DNA of 64,000 bases from Polytrichum commune (GCA_950295325.1 OX485804.1:12648001-12712000), one strand, 5' to 3'. Positions 10,450-22,550 are shown, counted from the first letter of the stretch. Made by a program: numbers and translations. The notes: generated from the letters alone by a model not told the origin.

Positions 10450-11079
10450 GGGCAACGGACGGGCTCCTCTTGCACATAATGTCCTTCCATGGACTCTTAT
10501 GTTCTTGTATCCTAACAGCATTCCCCATTCCAAACGCGACCTAAGAACTATATTGCCAGTCCACCTCGTCGACAACGTCTTCCGCATGCTAACGCCGACT
10601 TCGCCGAAGTGACATCTCCATGCCCTAAGGTAATTCATTTTCCACATGAATCCCAATTTTTTTAGTTGTGTTTCATCCCAGGGATTCTAATATCATTTTG
10701 TCGTTTGTTTTGTTAGACACGTATGCTCCAAACACGCGATGTTGCGGTTGCGGTTGCGGTGGCTGTTCCGGTCGCTGTTGCGGCTCCGGTTACACGCGCT
10801 CGGGTGAAGAGACACCTTTCTCTCCAAACCACTCACCCCAGTGAGCCCACGGGCTCGGGAAATAGTTCTGGATGTTGGAGGTGTAGTTCACCCAATACCA
10901 CCTCATCCATGTCTGATTACGTGGCTGCAAGGGTGAAACAACTTCGAGAAGCTACAGGTTTGATGGAGGAGAAGAAACGGCTTGAAGAAGTCAAGCGCAA
11001 GCAATGTAGTATAGCTCAAAGACAACCTCATGACAAGATGTTGAAAATGATTAAGGATTCATACTCCTCTTGTAGATAG
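10450..11079 (+). pseudogene. Two-exon remnant, low-complexity then coiled-coil, unrecognised
   Basis: The exon at 10450-10629 ends CCTAAG|GTAATTC, and the next begins after TTTGTTAG at 10717 and ends with TAG at 11077-11079. The join is in phase and reads SPCPK|TRMLQTRDVAVAV. An Ala-Val run follows, then a charged helical segment EEKKRLEEVKRKQCS that could form a coiled coil. In the first exon that frame carries two TAA codons, each one C-to-T step from CAA. No family is recognised. It lies in the palindrome-bearing cluster, with copy 7 just after the stop. Confidence 0.35.
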
Positions 11080-11104
11080 CCGGACCTTTATGGTGATAGA
11101 TTTT

Positions 11105-11124
11105 CCACGGGTGTTCACCTGTGG
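11105..11124. repeat. Palindrome copy 7 (diverged)
   Basis: TCCACGGGTG-TT-CACCTGTGGA: one mismatch in the core, ends still paired. Confidence 0.8.
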
Positions 11125-11289
11125 ATACAACAATTCATATACTTTGTTCACATTTTTTGTGCCCACTGTGGCATCTATGTTTCATTCAAATGATTTTTTG
11201 ACCCTCAGTTGTGTAGTCGGATATGACATGTAGACCTTCCTTCATGTGTTATGGATCTTGCATCGTGGTGTATAATGGTGTTGATTTGT

Positions 11290-11308
11290 CATGGGCGTTC
11301 ACTCGTGG
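11290..11308. repeat. Palindrome copy 8 (degenerate)
   Basis: ATGGGCG-TT-CACTCGTGG keeps the centre and outer bases but has several mismatches. Confidence 0.5.
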
Positions 11309-11475
11309 TTAGATGTATTTGTATTCTCTGAGTAGTATTAAGTGCCCATGATAGCTTTTATGATTAGACCCATTATATTTGCATACATTTGTTGACATGC
11401 GCATGGTTGTTCCTTAGTGGTGTCGACTTATGTTGTATTATGGATATAGGCTCATCTGTTGCGGGGTGTTGGTTG

Positions 11476-11500
11476 GTCACGAGTGAACACCCGTGGTGAC
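11476..11500. repeat. Palindrome copy 9
   Basis: GTCACGAGTG-AA-CACCCGTGGTGAC; outer GTCAC...GTGAC pairs, inner mismatches. Confidence 0.7.
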
Positions 11501-11634
11501 AACTAGGCTAAGTTTTAATGTGGGCAAGAATATGCATTATTGTAGCTTATAAATATACACCAATGTGCATGAAATAGTGTGTTAGTCTATGGTGATGACC
11601 TCCCTCTTGTTCTAAACCTTGTCAATGATGGCAA

Positions 11635-11657
11635 TTCACGGGTATTTACTCGTGAAC
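11635..11657. repeat. Palindrome copy 10 (degenerate)
   Basis: TTCACGGGTATTTACTCGTGAA; outer stem TTCACG...CGTGAA intact and the centre is changed. Confidence 0.6.
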
Positions 11658-12219
11658 CACGTTCCCAATGCACGTTCCCATCGGTACGAATTGTCTCATA
11701 ATGGCCCAATTGGCTCATTTTAGTTAATATCCCCATTAAGTCCTTTGTCCCGAAAGTAGTACCCTGATCGTGAATGGCCCCTCATACTACATTCAACTGG
11801 GGTTTGAGAATATTTTGCATTCATACCATAATCGAGTTCTGGGTCATGTAGGATCACTGTCAATCAATCGGCAGCTTTCATGGCATTCATGATATGTTGG
11901 CAAGTTTCACGATCACCGTGATCATGTCCACTACAAGATTATAAAAGTGAAAGTGAGCGTGTCCAGGTGAGCTCATTCACATATTCTTCACATTCTGATA
12001 TCCTTCACATTGATTCGGTCTTGCATATGTGAGCTGGTCTTCCATATGGTATAGAAGAGTTGGCAAGAGGGTTGCAGTGTCAGTTGTGGACTCTGTAGCA
12101 ATTGAATAAGTATCACCAAATGTAGATGCCCACTACTGGTTAATAAGTGGTCACTGAGTTATAATCCATTCATGTTTGTCAAGGAGTCCTAAAACTATTT
12201 GGACACAATTTACTCTTAG

Positions 12220-13090
12220 GTTTTTGTGAATGATGAGTGGGAGGCCAAGTTTAAGGATGCAGGAATCTGGTAAGCAACTCTATTGGTTTGTATTTCAAAC
12301 CATAATCGGAATCCCCTTGTCTGATGGCCTGTGTAAAGTATTTGTTAGGATAAATAGTCTGCAGGACACTTGGTGTAAGTCGTGATGGATCTTTGCGTGG
12401 TGTGCATATTGGTGACGTGTACGAGCACAGGCTGATTGATCACATGGTTGCATACGCCCTGAAGAGTGAGGGAGGGTATGTGTGGGCGTGTAATAACCAT
12501 GATGGTGATGTCCACAGGTACTCTTGCCATTTCTCAAAGTTGTATAAAGTTTCACTTGAATATAGATCGTTACAGTAGACAATCACTGGCAATCTTGTGA
12601 ACAATCTTGTCGTTCATCTGTTACTGTCTTTTCCTTCGTATAGTATGTTTGATCAGAAGTGTACACATATCTAATTTTGAAGCTTCTGTTATGAATGCAG
12701 ACGATTATTGGACGATTATTGGACGGGAAGAGTTCGTTGAAAAATTGGAAACAGCTTGTGTGTCCATCGTGGACTCTGGAAAGATGACGAAGGACCTTGC
12801 TATCTTGACTCATGGCCCAAAGTATGTAGACCCTAATTCTAAGAAGACTTCTGAAGATTGTTGTGCTTTTTGCTGCAAATTAGTCATCTCGCTAATAACA
12901 TCCGATGAGTATCATCACTATTGCATGTGACGTCCTGCCATTTCTACCAATTTATCATCAACACTATTACATTATCTCTCCTGGGTGCCTGACATGGTCT
13001 GTATTGGATTACAGAGTCACTAAGAAGGACTATCTCAGCACTGAAGAATTCATTGATGCAGTTGCTGAGGAACTTAAATCAAAGTTGTAA
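12220..13090 (+). pseudogene. NADP-dependent isocitrate dehydrogenase, partial, introns kept
   Basis: NADP-ICDH converts isocitrate to 2-oxoglutarate with NADPH release. Four C-terminal pieces are seen in order. They are 12220-12269 (WEAKFKDAGIW, donor GTAAGC); about 12420-12517 ([19 protein letters not shown], then YVWAC); 12700-12826 (EEFVEKLETACVSIVDSGKM); and 13012-13090 (TEEFIDAVAEELKSKL, stop). The catalytic middle, including the usual AEAAHGTVTRHYR stretch, is missing between the second and third pieces. The acceptor before the second piece is not AG. Retained introns show a genomic copy rather than a processed one. It is almost certainly non-functional. Confidence 0.75.
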
Positions 13091-14480
13091 TTAACACAAG
13101 CCGTAATTGTAAGCATTCTGTCCCCAACCATTTCTGTGGGACATGGCCATTATGGAAATATTGTTCCTTTGGTGAAGGAAGAGACGTCTTACAAGCCAAG
13201 CATTTATGGGGCATCAGCAGCTTCCTTATATCGTAATGTGGAGAAACTTAGGGAAAAAAATCGACACATCAAAGTTCTCTTGGGACAAGTATTAGCTAAA
13301 TTATGGGACTGTAGTATACTATGTGCCATCTGAGAGATTCTCTTACCCCAGGCAATTGGACATCAGCACTAAGTTGTCCTCCCAACATAAACTGTACTTT
13401 TAGCATTATTATATAAAGTGGAATGGACTTGGTCGACAATTTATCCTGCACTTGTGATGTTGTGTGTTGTTTGTAAAACATTTCAGTTCATTATGCTTAC
13501 TCGATTGTCCCTGCATGAAACCTACATGTTTGTGAATAAACCAGCTAATCTACCTGCATACACAAGTCCAAAATATTTGGAGAGGGGGAATTATTGCATA
13601 CAAGTGTATATCTCATCCATCCAACATCAAAACTTGACCCCCTATAGGTTTGTTGTTGATTCACCTAATATCACTTGAACTAGACTAATTTGGGAAAGAA
13701 AGTTAGATAATAAGGAGACATTGATGTTGGTATGAATAGCATGAATGTTGTGAATAGTTTTGTTGTGAGTATATTATTTATAGTAAATAGTGTTGGTACT
13801 TTCAGTGAATAGTGCCAGGATGAACAATGCTTCCTAGATCTTATGGTGGCACTAATTTCATAGCATGAAGAAATTTAGTATCACCTTCACTAATTTCCCA
13901 CACGCACTATTATCCCACCCTCACTAAATGAGATAAATAGTGTAGTCAAGTGTTTGATTTTTATAACAAGCCTATGTTTATTTTACAAATATAAATTGTA
14001 GAAACACCCTACCACAGTAATTAATCTTCTTTTTACATGCTGGAAGGTTTCAGATTTCGGGTTTGGTGTGCATGAGATTCAAATGGAGTTAGCTTTGTGA
14101 TCCTCAAATACGTAACTTGTATTGTGTTCTTGATTTGATCATTTCATCTTGCACGAAGTCTTGGTAGATTCTCTTTTGTTTGTTGATGCTATCAATTACC
14201 TCCTTCGTGTAGTTCCAATTACCATCATCATTTTCCTATATATGATTGTGCTTTTAATGCACGATAGGGCCATCTCAAAATGTAAGTGGGATACCCCAAA
14301 GGAGTTACATTAAGTTACACTAATCATAAGTTAGCTCGAAATGGAAGCCTGTTGTGAACAATCTACGTTGCGTTTTTTGGATGAGGAAATGTGAAGATCA
14401 CAAAGCCAACATGTAATTATACCTCAAAGATATCAATGTAAGTTTTTTTTTAGTCACCCCCCCCCCTTCTTGAGCAGATC
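13091..14480. other. No recognised gene; one anonymous ORF piece
   Basis: An open stretch at 13136-13333 contains SYKPSIYGASAASLYRNVEK and LREKNRHIKVLLGQVLAKL, which looks like real coding but matches nothing I recognise. From 13340 the sequence is AT-rich, with phrases such as 'gaatagtg' repeated around 13740-13830. I see no other structure. Confidence 0.3.
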
Positions 14481-14860
14481 ATGATTGACTTTGGCCTTAA
14501 CTTCACACCCGCATACCCTCGTTGCCTTCCATATGAACCGCCTCTCCTACGAGGGGCCTCCTCCTCCCCACCAACGGGGGGGCCTCGGCCCCGAGTGGCT
14601 CGTTTCTTTGTGAGACCTCTAAGTACAATCCGAGACCAAGTAAGTTTTGGTCAAAGAAGCTCTACCACCCGACCATAGGAGAGAGAGCTAACAATAAAAA
14701 AAGCCCCTCTCTCCTCCCCCGAGCTTCCTCTTATGCCAAAGGCACTACTTTTACTTTCTATCTTTACATATAGTAAAAGTATTCTATTCATATATAGCTC
14801 TATCTTCTAGTTCTACTATGAATCTTCTATCTTTGGTTCTTCTCAAACCTTCTTCAATTT
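14481..14860. other. C-rich then AT-rich stretch, no recognised gene
   Basis: It starts beside a poly-C run (14457-14466). The 65-codon ORF at 14481-14678 is Pro/Arg-rich and looks like chance. Nothing else is evident. Confidence 0.3.
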
Positions 14861-15262
14861 GGAACTGTCCAACTCCAACTTAGTTTATCCATTCCATCTT
14901 CTAGTTGGAAGCTTCTAATTCCAACTAGTTCATCCATTCATTCTTTTAGTTGGAGCTGTCTATCTCCAACTAATTCATTCATTCAATCTTCTAGTTGGAA
15001 CTGTCTAATTCCAACTAGCTTTATCTATTCATTGAGAGTTGTCTAACTCCAATGAATAACATTCATCTTTCCAAATATGGAGTGGTCTAACTCCGTGCAC
15101 CCCATCGAGAGTTGTCTAACTCACGTGCACATGTTCTCAATTCGAATAGTCTAATTCCAATGCACTAAATGCGGAGCTGTCTAACTTCAGTGCACATGTT
15201 GTCAATCTGGAGTTGTCTTACTCCTATTCATTCATCTTCAACTGAGAGTTGTCTAGCTCTCA
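14861..15262. repeat. Tandem array of diverged hairpin units
   Basis: About nine units of roughly 45-60 bases. Each carries a self-complementary phrase such as AGTTGGAA-CTGTCTAA-TTCCAACT, or later GGAGT-TGTCT-ACTCC. The loop phrase CTGTCTAA / TTGTCTAA is conserved while the stems vary with pairing kept. Confidence 0.75.
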
Positions 15263-18200
15263 TCTTTCTCTGCTTACACACTGGCACATGTAGTTAGAAT
15301 ATTCCTTAATAATTCTAGTTACATTACACAGATCCTACAAATTTATTATAAATTTATGAACTTCAACTTCAAATGTAAGGAATTCCGCGCTTGGATCGTA
15401 TTGGTGTTAAAATGAAGGGGATGTTACTAATACATAAGAGTATATTTATAATGATTGACATATTTTTCCAATAAAAATAAAATAAGAAATTATCATACAT
15501 GCATTCATTATATACTTGTAATTATACAAGTTAATATTACTTAAATTTTAATATACGTAAGCACATGTCCAAGTATGATCTCCATACTAAACTCCCGCCA
15601 TATAAGTAGGGCTAAGCGTATACTCTCTATAAACCCAATATTCTTTTTGATACACAATGCATCAGTTCAACCCCCAGTGAATTAGAAGAGGCATGAAATA
15701 TTCTATAATTTGGTAAAACCATCACGAGGTTATTTAATTATTTTGAATATATTATTATTATTATTAGAGAACATATGAGCCATCCAAATCATTTGCGGTT
15801 TGAATTAAGACTCACTTTCTAGTTAAGAAATAAAGTATATTGTTAAGAATTATAATAATGTCAATTATTTAGTATTTTTAGATGATTAGGTAATTCATGA
15901 AGATATGGCATAGTGTCTAAAAAAACAAATGACAAGTATATTAAAGAATATTGTTGATGAAGATGGTGCGGATGAAGGCGAAGGCCGTTGGATCAAGATG
16001 GCAGTGAGTGAAGACCTTAAGATTTAGTGATATTAAATTATGATAGGTAGTGTAGAGTTGGTTGTAGATGCTAACCATTGGATTTAGACTTGGCCATATC
16101 TATAGCTAGTAGGCCTTGTGGTTGGAAAAGGGGTGGTATGTTAGGGTTAGCTTAGGCTTATTTTGGATCTCTATTTCTCAGTTAGGATTTTTTCTCTAGT
16201 CCCCTCTATATAGATTGCAACATTTATTTTGGGCGTTTCTCTCCCTTGTTGTACATATACTATTGAAATTAATGTTAATCAAAATTATTTGTTAATTTTT
16301 TTAGAATTGTTGCGTGAATTTGCGGGTTGTTGGAGTTGAAGGCCACGGCTATTTATCCGATTCTAAGTTTTGTTGGTTGTATTGATGGTTGTATTGATGG
16401 ATATTGAATGTTTAAAAACATGAGGTAGAGTCAATAAGTAGTGGTTAGTTGCTAGTTGTTGAAGCTAAATGTACAACTTTAGCTTTAGTTTTAATTGGAG
16501 TACTAGAGTGTTGGCTTTGAGGATGGCAGTCATCCATCCAACTACTATTCTTTGGAAGAGTGGCTTAGCCCCTAATTCTTTGACCACTCAGGCACTCCAC
16601 CCAAAGGTGGCGAATGTAAAGATTGGTAAAAGTTAGGTACTAAGAGCCAACCTCTTTTGTTGTAGTAAGTCTGTTATAGATTTTAAAATGGTTTCACTAG
16701 TATTAATAATTTTATTGAATGATTTACTTCAATGACTTTCCAACGATACTTTATACACCCAATTCTGAGATAAAATGATATAGTTAAAATGAATCTTTGA
16801 AGTTGTGGTAGTGTTTAGTCGTAGTCCAGCTTTGATAGGATTTTTTTAAGATTTTGGAATTATTTTTTTGTATTTTTTTTTGAGTGACCTATATCAATAG
16901 CTTTCTAATGGTATATTACACATCCAATTTGTATTAATAACCAGGGATATATGAATTTATAACTCAAGTTATTGTAGATCGTAATAAATTCCTCAAATTT
17001 AACTTGGCAGTTAATAATTGATAGATGGTAATATGAATAAGTTAATTGTTCTTGGATGATCTACTGGATGAATGTATTAGGTTTGTTCATTGTTTTTCTT
17101 GCATGATAACATTCTCCTAGTTATATGTCAATCTTGGGGTCTATCGAAGATAGCTTACAACTCGTCAGAAAGGAAATATGAGCCCGATCATAAATCTTTC
17201 GTTATTTTGACCTCAATGGGGTGATGCTACACCATAACATAAAGAAGGAATTGGACAGCCAAATGGGAGCATAAGGAGGAACACCCAACATCAACAACCA
17301 ACAACCAACAACCAACGTCAATGAGTAATCAATGGGAACACCATGAAGGCCAGCTCAGTATTCAATTGAATTTGTTACCGGCTGAGCTTATGTAGATGTT
17401 GCAAATCTTGGGCCATGCTCATTATTGAAATATAGTCAATCTCCATTGACCATTTTGTCTACAAAGTTTGTTAGTCTAGGTGCCAAATTATTACAAGTGG
17501 AAGTATATTTCGGGAGGTTTCCATAAGTTCAAGCAAATGTATATGCAAGGCTTGCTTCTTCAAGCTAAATGATTTTGGAGTTTGTTCTCAATATTTCGAC
17601 AACATTCTATGTCACATTTGCGAGGCTTATGTGATCATTATTTACATAGTAAGAGAATCTTCAGTTTGGATTCTTATAACTTTAGCATCTCAATCCAATC
17701 TCAAGACTTGAAATGACAACAAACTTTGTGATTTGAGCTGCATTTGCTCAGTGGAGATGATTCCCGAGCCCATATGATAACCATGCATAAACATATGCGG
17801 AGTTGGAAGTGCTTACAAGAGGCCATGTGTCTTAAAGGTATTAACTCATGTCATGCTTCTGTAATTGTTTATAGGATACAAGTAATGACCTTTATAACAT
17901 TTTGCAAGATAAGAGGAGTTAATGACCGTTGCAAAAGCAGCCCATCATGAGCTGTGTGGAGGAGGATAGGGAGCCAACAACATAAACCCTGAACCCTTGC
18001 TCCCCAAATCAGATTCATGGTGTTGGCTCTCAAGCCTCCTCTTCATAGCTCATGGTTGGGTATGTCGTGCCACAGACACCCCTCTAGACTTGGAGAACGA
18101 TGAATTTGTTCATACCTTCATTTGATTCTATAAATTTGTCCCCATTTTCACTTACAAGGAATTAGCCTGCAGGTGCTTCATAGTTCAATCAGTGAGAACA

Positions 18201-18947
18201 ACAAATCATAAATCAGGCACCACTCGTAGTTGCCAATTTCATGGAGAACCACGTTGATTTCCTGTTTCCTGTTCATTTGACTACCCCCAGGGAGCATGCT
18301 CTTTGCATCAAATTGAGGGAGGTATACATGCGCGGCTTTCTCGACTACAGTCGCATCGAGACCTGGGGTTTATGGAATGAAATTATAAACTATTAATTGA
18401 AGCCCTTCCGATCTTAGGATGGGGAATGTCAAATATTTTTTGTAGTTTTCTTCAGATTCAAAACTTACTACGGGCTTTGAAGGAAATTCCACAGTAGCAT
18501 CTCGGAGGTGGGGTTTATGAAATATAATTATGTAGAAACCATCCACCTCAACCTCTCATAGAACGGGCAAGGAATGAACTTACAATCTCCTTCCAAGTGA
18601 CTGCGGAATTTGAAGAACATAATCTGCATCCTGGATCGTCGACCATACCTAGCGTCGGCTCTTCTGAACTTTCTGTAATTGCAAGATCACGTAAATCCCA
18701 TACTTATAGTGGAACTACCAAGATAATGGAAGTCAAACTCCAAGAAATATCACGTGCACCTCTGTAGAGTTGGACGCCGAGTCGCAGGTTGGTTGCACAG
18801 CCTACATAAGCCCTGCAGGTGATCAGTACCGCTGGAGAAGTTTAGACACATCACACTGGGAACTGAAAGGTCGATCGAGAGGAAGTCTATAAGCAGAAAT
18901 AGCAGTAACATCATTCCTCTGCTGGAATCATCGATCGAGGTTTCAAG
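15263..18947. other. No recognised gene
   Basis: AT-rich sequence. A TATA-like CTATATAGATTG lies near 16205. Triplet ATT runs occur at 15750-15765 and a CAACAACCAACAACC tract near 17292-17313. The short ORF at 17744-17950 has no family resemblance. The last 60 bases before 18948 include TATAAGC at 18888-18894, a weak TATA candidate for the following gene. Confidence 0.4.
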
Positions 18948-19493
18948 ATGATGATGACGATGGGGCCGGGGTCGTCCACCCGGGCGTTGATGATCATAGC
19001 CCTGGGATGCATTGTGGTCACCCAAATTGCAGTAGCTGCAGAGGCGGCGGAGGCTAGCGAGCCCTTATTGGCTGCGTCGAGTGGAGTGGTGCTGAAGGAC
19101 TTCGGGCCCTCTGGCTATTTTGAGCTGCCAGGGATCACCAGAGTGAAGCCATTCTGGAGGGGAAGGAAGCTGCTGGCTGCGTGCAGTTTGGGCGATGTGA
19201 ATGTGTTTGTCCAGATGGCGGGACTCACCAATGGCTCCGACCATTACGAAATCGAGATCAACTGGGACGGCTGCCAAGACTCCAACTGCCGCATGAGCAA
19301 CATCCACGTCTCCTGCCCGGGGTTCGTGACCGTGGACGTCGGCCCCAACGTTTTCAAGCACGTGAGTGGCAGCGACTGCGTGGTGCTCAATGGGGGCTCG
19401 TTGGGGTGGCGCGCAAGGGTCAGGATGCAGTACATCTGCAACATCAGTCCTCCGCAACTGCGTGCAACTCGAGCGACGGTGACGAACTGCTGA
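18948..19493 (+). CDS. TPD1-like: TPD1-like secreted cysteine-rich protein
   Basis: TPD1 family members are small secreted ligands. In flowering plants TPD1 signals through the EMS1/EXS receptor kinase in anther cell fate, and relatives act in bryophyte reproductive and meristem development. This 181-residue single-exon ORF starts MMMTMGP. It has a hydrophobic signal (about residues 14-32, LMIIALGCIVVTQIAVAA), then a dibasic region RGRKLLAAC. The mature domain has cysteines spaced as in the family: C-SLGDVNVFVQ, DGC-QDSNC, VSC-PGFVTV, GSDC-VVLNGG and YIC-NISPP. An extra Cys lies at the very C-terminus. Codon use is GC-rich compared with the surroundings, as expected for a functional gene in an AT-rich region. 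A downstream ATG could be used, but the first gives the full signal peptide. Confidence 0.85.
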   Translation: MMMTMGPGSSTRALMIIALGCIVVTQIAVAAEAAEASEPLLAASSGVVLKDFGPSGYFELPGITRVKPFWRGRKLLAACSLGDVNVFVQMAGLTNGSDHYEIEINWDGCQDSNCRMSNIHVSCPGFVTVDVGPNVFKHVSGSDCVVLNGGSLGWRARVRMQYICNISPPQLRATRATVTNC

Positions 19494-22300
19494 AAGACTA
19501 GTAGTTTGTCTAGTGAAGGCAGATAGAGGAATCGAGCCTGGAAGTAGTTCTAGTTGTCATGTGGTCCTTTGAGATGAAAAGAGGATGTTTTTCGCTCCTC
19601 TTGAAGTTGATCCAGGTTAATCATACGAGAGCTGTGCAATGGCAAATGTGACGCTGTGATTGAATACTCACTTTTATTTGCTCCAAAACGAGCAGATTAT
19701 TAAATATTGAAGTGTTGTTACGGAGTGTCTGATGATATATATACATATATGTTCGTTCACAGTTTGTGTCTGCTAATGAAGTTAAATTCTGGAGGTTTGC
19801 TACTTGTCCCATACATTTCAAGGTGGAGTTTGATGCTGAGGCGAAGTTGAATAGGATGATATTTTGGAGCATCCAAATGAACAAGGACGTATATAACCTG
19901 AATGCAGTACCATTAATTGGGAGGCTTTTACAAGCATATGAGAATATCTTTGAATTAGGATTTAAATAGCATACCTTGTTTGGCCTTTTGGCTAAGATCA
20001 AGTGTAGTGTCTGTTATTATCAGTTTAATATCTGATGCGAGTCTCATCGAGCCTGACGATATTAATCTAATTTTTCTTGGTTGCAAGCTCATCCGGGAGC
20101 TTGCTGTCTGAGCCTGAGCGTGGCCATTCTATTTCACTACATCCTTGGCAAGCGCAACCCGCCCTTCGGGGACCCAAATAAATTAAACAGTATACTAGTC
20201 CTGTGAACCTCCTGACAATTTCGGAATTTTTAGGAATGGACATACTTTCCATCCAAGAGAGATTTGGGGTGAATTTCATATTCAAACACATCGACCTCAT
20301 TCAGATCAAAATTCCAAAGGGTTTCTTACAAGGTTCCTCAGTGGTGTTGCATAATCTCTTCCCCAATGGGACGAATCCACCCAGCGGCCATTGTCTAGTT
20401 CATCTTTTGAATCACACTTTTGCACTGACGAATTGTAGGTCAGTCTCCAGCAATTTATGTTGTTTTACTTATAATCGTTGAAATTTCTTAGCTTATGGGT
20501 AGTAAGAACTTTTTGGGCGAACTGGAGACTGAAACAGTTGTTACAGGAATATTGCAATAGACCTTTGTCTCTAGAAAATCTCGGAGAGGATTCTCGTAAA
20601 GCACCGTTAAAGCAGGGGGGGTAAGTTAGCGTGAGGAATATGGTCTTGAAACTCATTAGCTGTGGAGATAGCTTGTGGGAGTTTAATTGGTATCCTCCGC
20701 TATGAATCATCATAGTGCTCAAGCCACTTGCGGTTTTGCTGACGACTCTATTCTTGATTGGATACGAGCCTGTACACTACACCTGATAATGAACGTTTCT
20801 CACCCTACCATTGGCTATAGCAGGCCAATACCTACCTCGCCGTTGAGCACATGTGCATACTATGGATGTGGACGCACCCAATACCAATTGTGTGGGAGAG
20901 GAACTAATTCTAGCCAGGACAAAATTGAATGATTGACAAGTTACAACTGCAAACCATGCATCGGGATGGACAATCATCACTCTGGACGGGTCTGATGCGA
21001 CACATGCACTCAAAGGCTGCAGATTTCCACTCATATCAATAGATCAGAGTGGTGTATCTGAATTATAAACATCTAAGGAGATCCCAGCTTCATGGATTAA
21101 CCCATGCTATAAATTTGTTCTTAGCTGAATTCCACGGTGCGTGAGATACATTAGTAATCACATTAGCCGGGGTGAATTCATGCTTGGACTGAGCATACCG
21201 AGGATCACCTTGGATCAGCCAAGCAACAAGTATCACTCACCACCACATTAGAGTAGGCAACTAAGACGAAGGGTGAACGGCTATGGACATTCCCCATCCG
21301 GCATTCTTTTGTTATTGACAAACGTACAGATACAATCAAGCAAGAAATCCAGACCTACAACTATTTGAATGGATATGCGATAGAAATGCAGGATTGAAGG
21401 TGTAATTTGATTTGGAATTGTAGTGCTGCTGCAAAAGACTGCGAAAATTGCCGAGCAGGGAATCCCCCGCTCTTGAGTTTTGACGTGCCCAGCATTCTCA
21501 CCTCGCCCTTGGAACTGTGACAGAGCTGGAATTTCACGGGAGTGCAAAGAACGCGTAGAGCAAGATGCATACTCAACAATGAACAACTCTGATTCCCAAG
21601 TGCACCATATCCCTCAATTCGGCACATGCTCCACGCAGGGAGGACACAGAGATATCTCACATGCCAAGATATGGTAGGTTAGATGGGCCATCTCTTGTAC
21701 CAACTCATCCTCTCCAACTGTGAACCCTGCAAAAACTACAACATGTCACCCGGGTAGTCAACTTGTGAGCTACTTCTGACAGATTAAAGGAACTTGAACA
21801 ATGTAGACGAATGTATGGCCAGGGCCCAGAGTGTTGGAGATAGAACAGACAATTGATTGAGACGAGTTTGCAGATGAGAGTCACACGCTCGTTAATATGA
21901 CATTGCAAATTCTAATGATTCAAGTCTTCTACAACGTTTACATCCAGTAGCTCTAATTAGACAAACTGAGTTTATTGAATCTGTTTGACCTGACTGTACA
22001 TAAGAGGAATGAGAAAATGTATGAAAGCTACGTGAACCAAATGTGTAAGGTCTACTTTCCCCTTGCTCCCTTATCCTTCTCTAAAGTCCATCAAGCACTC
22101 GAAACATAAACGTTATATGAACAAATTGTACCGGTCCTCAAAAAGAATGTGAAGATGTCTGTCTGATTTACCATTCTCCTCTTCAGCTCCCTACCAATGA
22201 CCATAAAGTGCAGGAAGTGTGTTGTTTGTGCCCAAGCTAGCTTGCATGGCAATGTCACTCGAGTGAGTATCGGACAATTTTACTTTCCGGATTAAGATAG
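19494..22300. other. No recognised gene
   Basis: The first about 100 bases are probably the 3' UTR of the TPD1-like gene. An open stretch at 19766-19969 (contains EVKFWRFATCPIHFKVEFDA) looks peptide-like but matches nothing I know. The rest shows no structure I can name. Confidence 0.35.
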
Positions 22301-22319
22301 AAGTGCGTCAATCGGACAT

Positions 22320-22550
22320 AACAATACTGTGGACACCTACGTTTGAGTGGTACGTGGATCTAAACAGACACCAGAAAGGCATGTATTTAGAAGATATTGA
22401 ACTACATGCTCAAAATATGCTTACTATTCTAGGCTCAATAGTCAACATGGTTAGGAACCTATGTGGCCACTTAATGAGCACGAGATTCTTCACTTACAAA
22501 TGAATAAGATATTCATATGAGCTCAGAACATTTTGAGACAACCCAATATT
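22320..22550. repeat. Dispersed repeat family R2, copy 1
   Basis: Similar to 62470-62690. Both contain GCTCAATAGTCAACAT and a following AATAAGATATTCATATGAG. Family and ends are unknown. Confidence 0.7.

Larger units (their letters stand above)
11080..12219. other. Non-coding stretch with four degenerate palindromes
   Basis: I see no coding. Four palindromes, each more diverged than copies 1-6, lie at 11105-11124, 11290-11308, 11476-11500 and 11635-11657. Confidence 0.5.

Noticed and set aside
710-11657. CRISPR-like array from the repeated palindrome
   Set aside because: Spacing runs from about 100 to over 3000 bases, both orientations occur, and the DNA is eukaryotic.
19065-19457. 130-codon minus ORF
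   Set aside because: It is antisense to the TPD1-like gene and is explained by its GC-rich codons.
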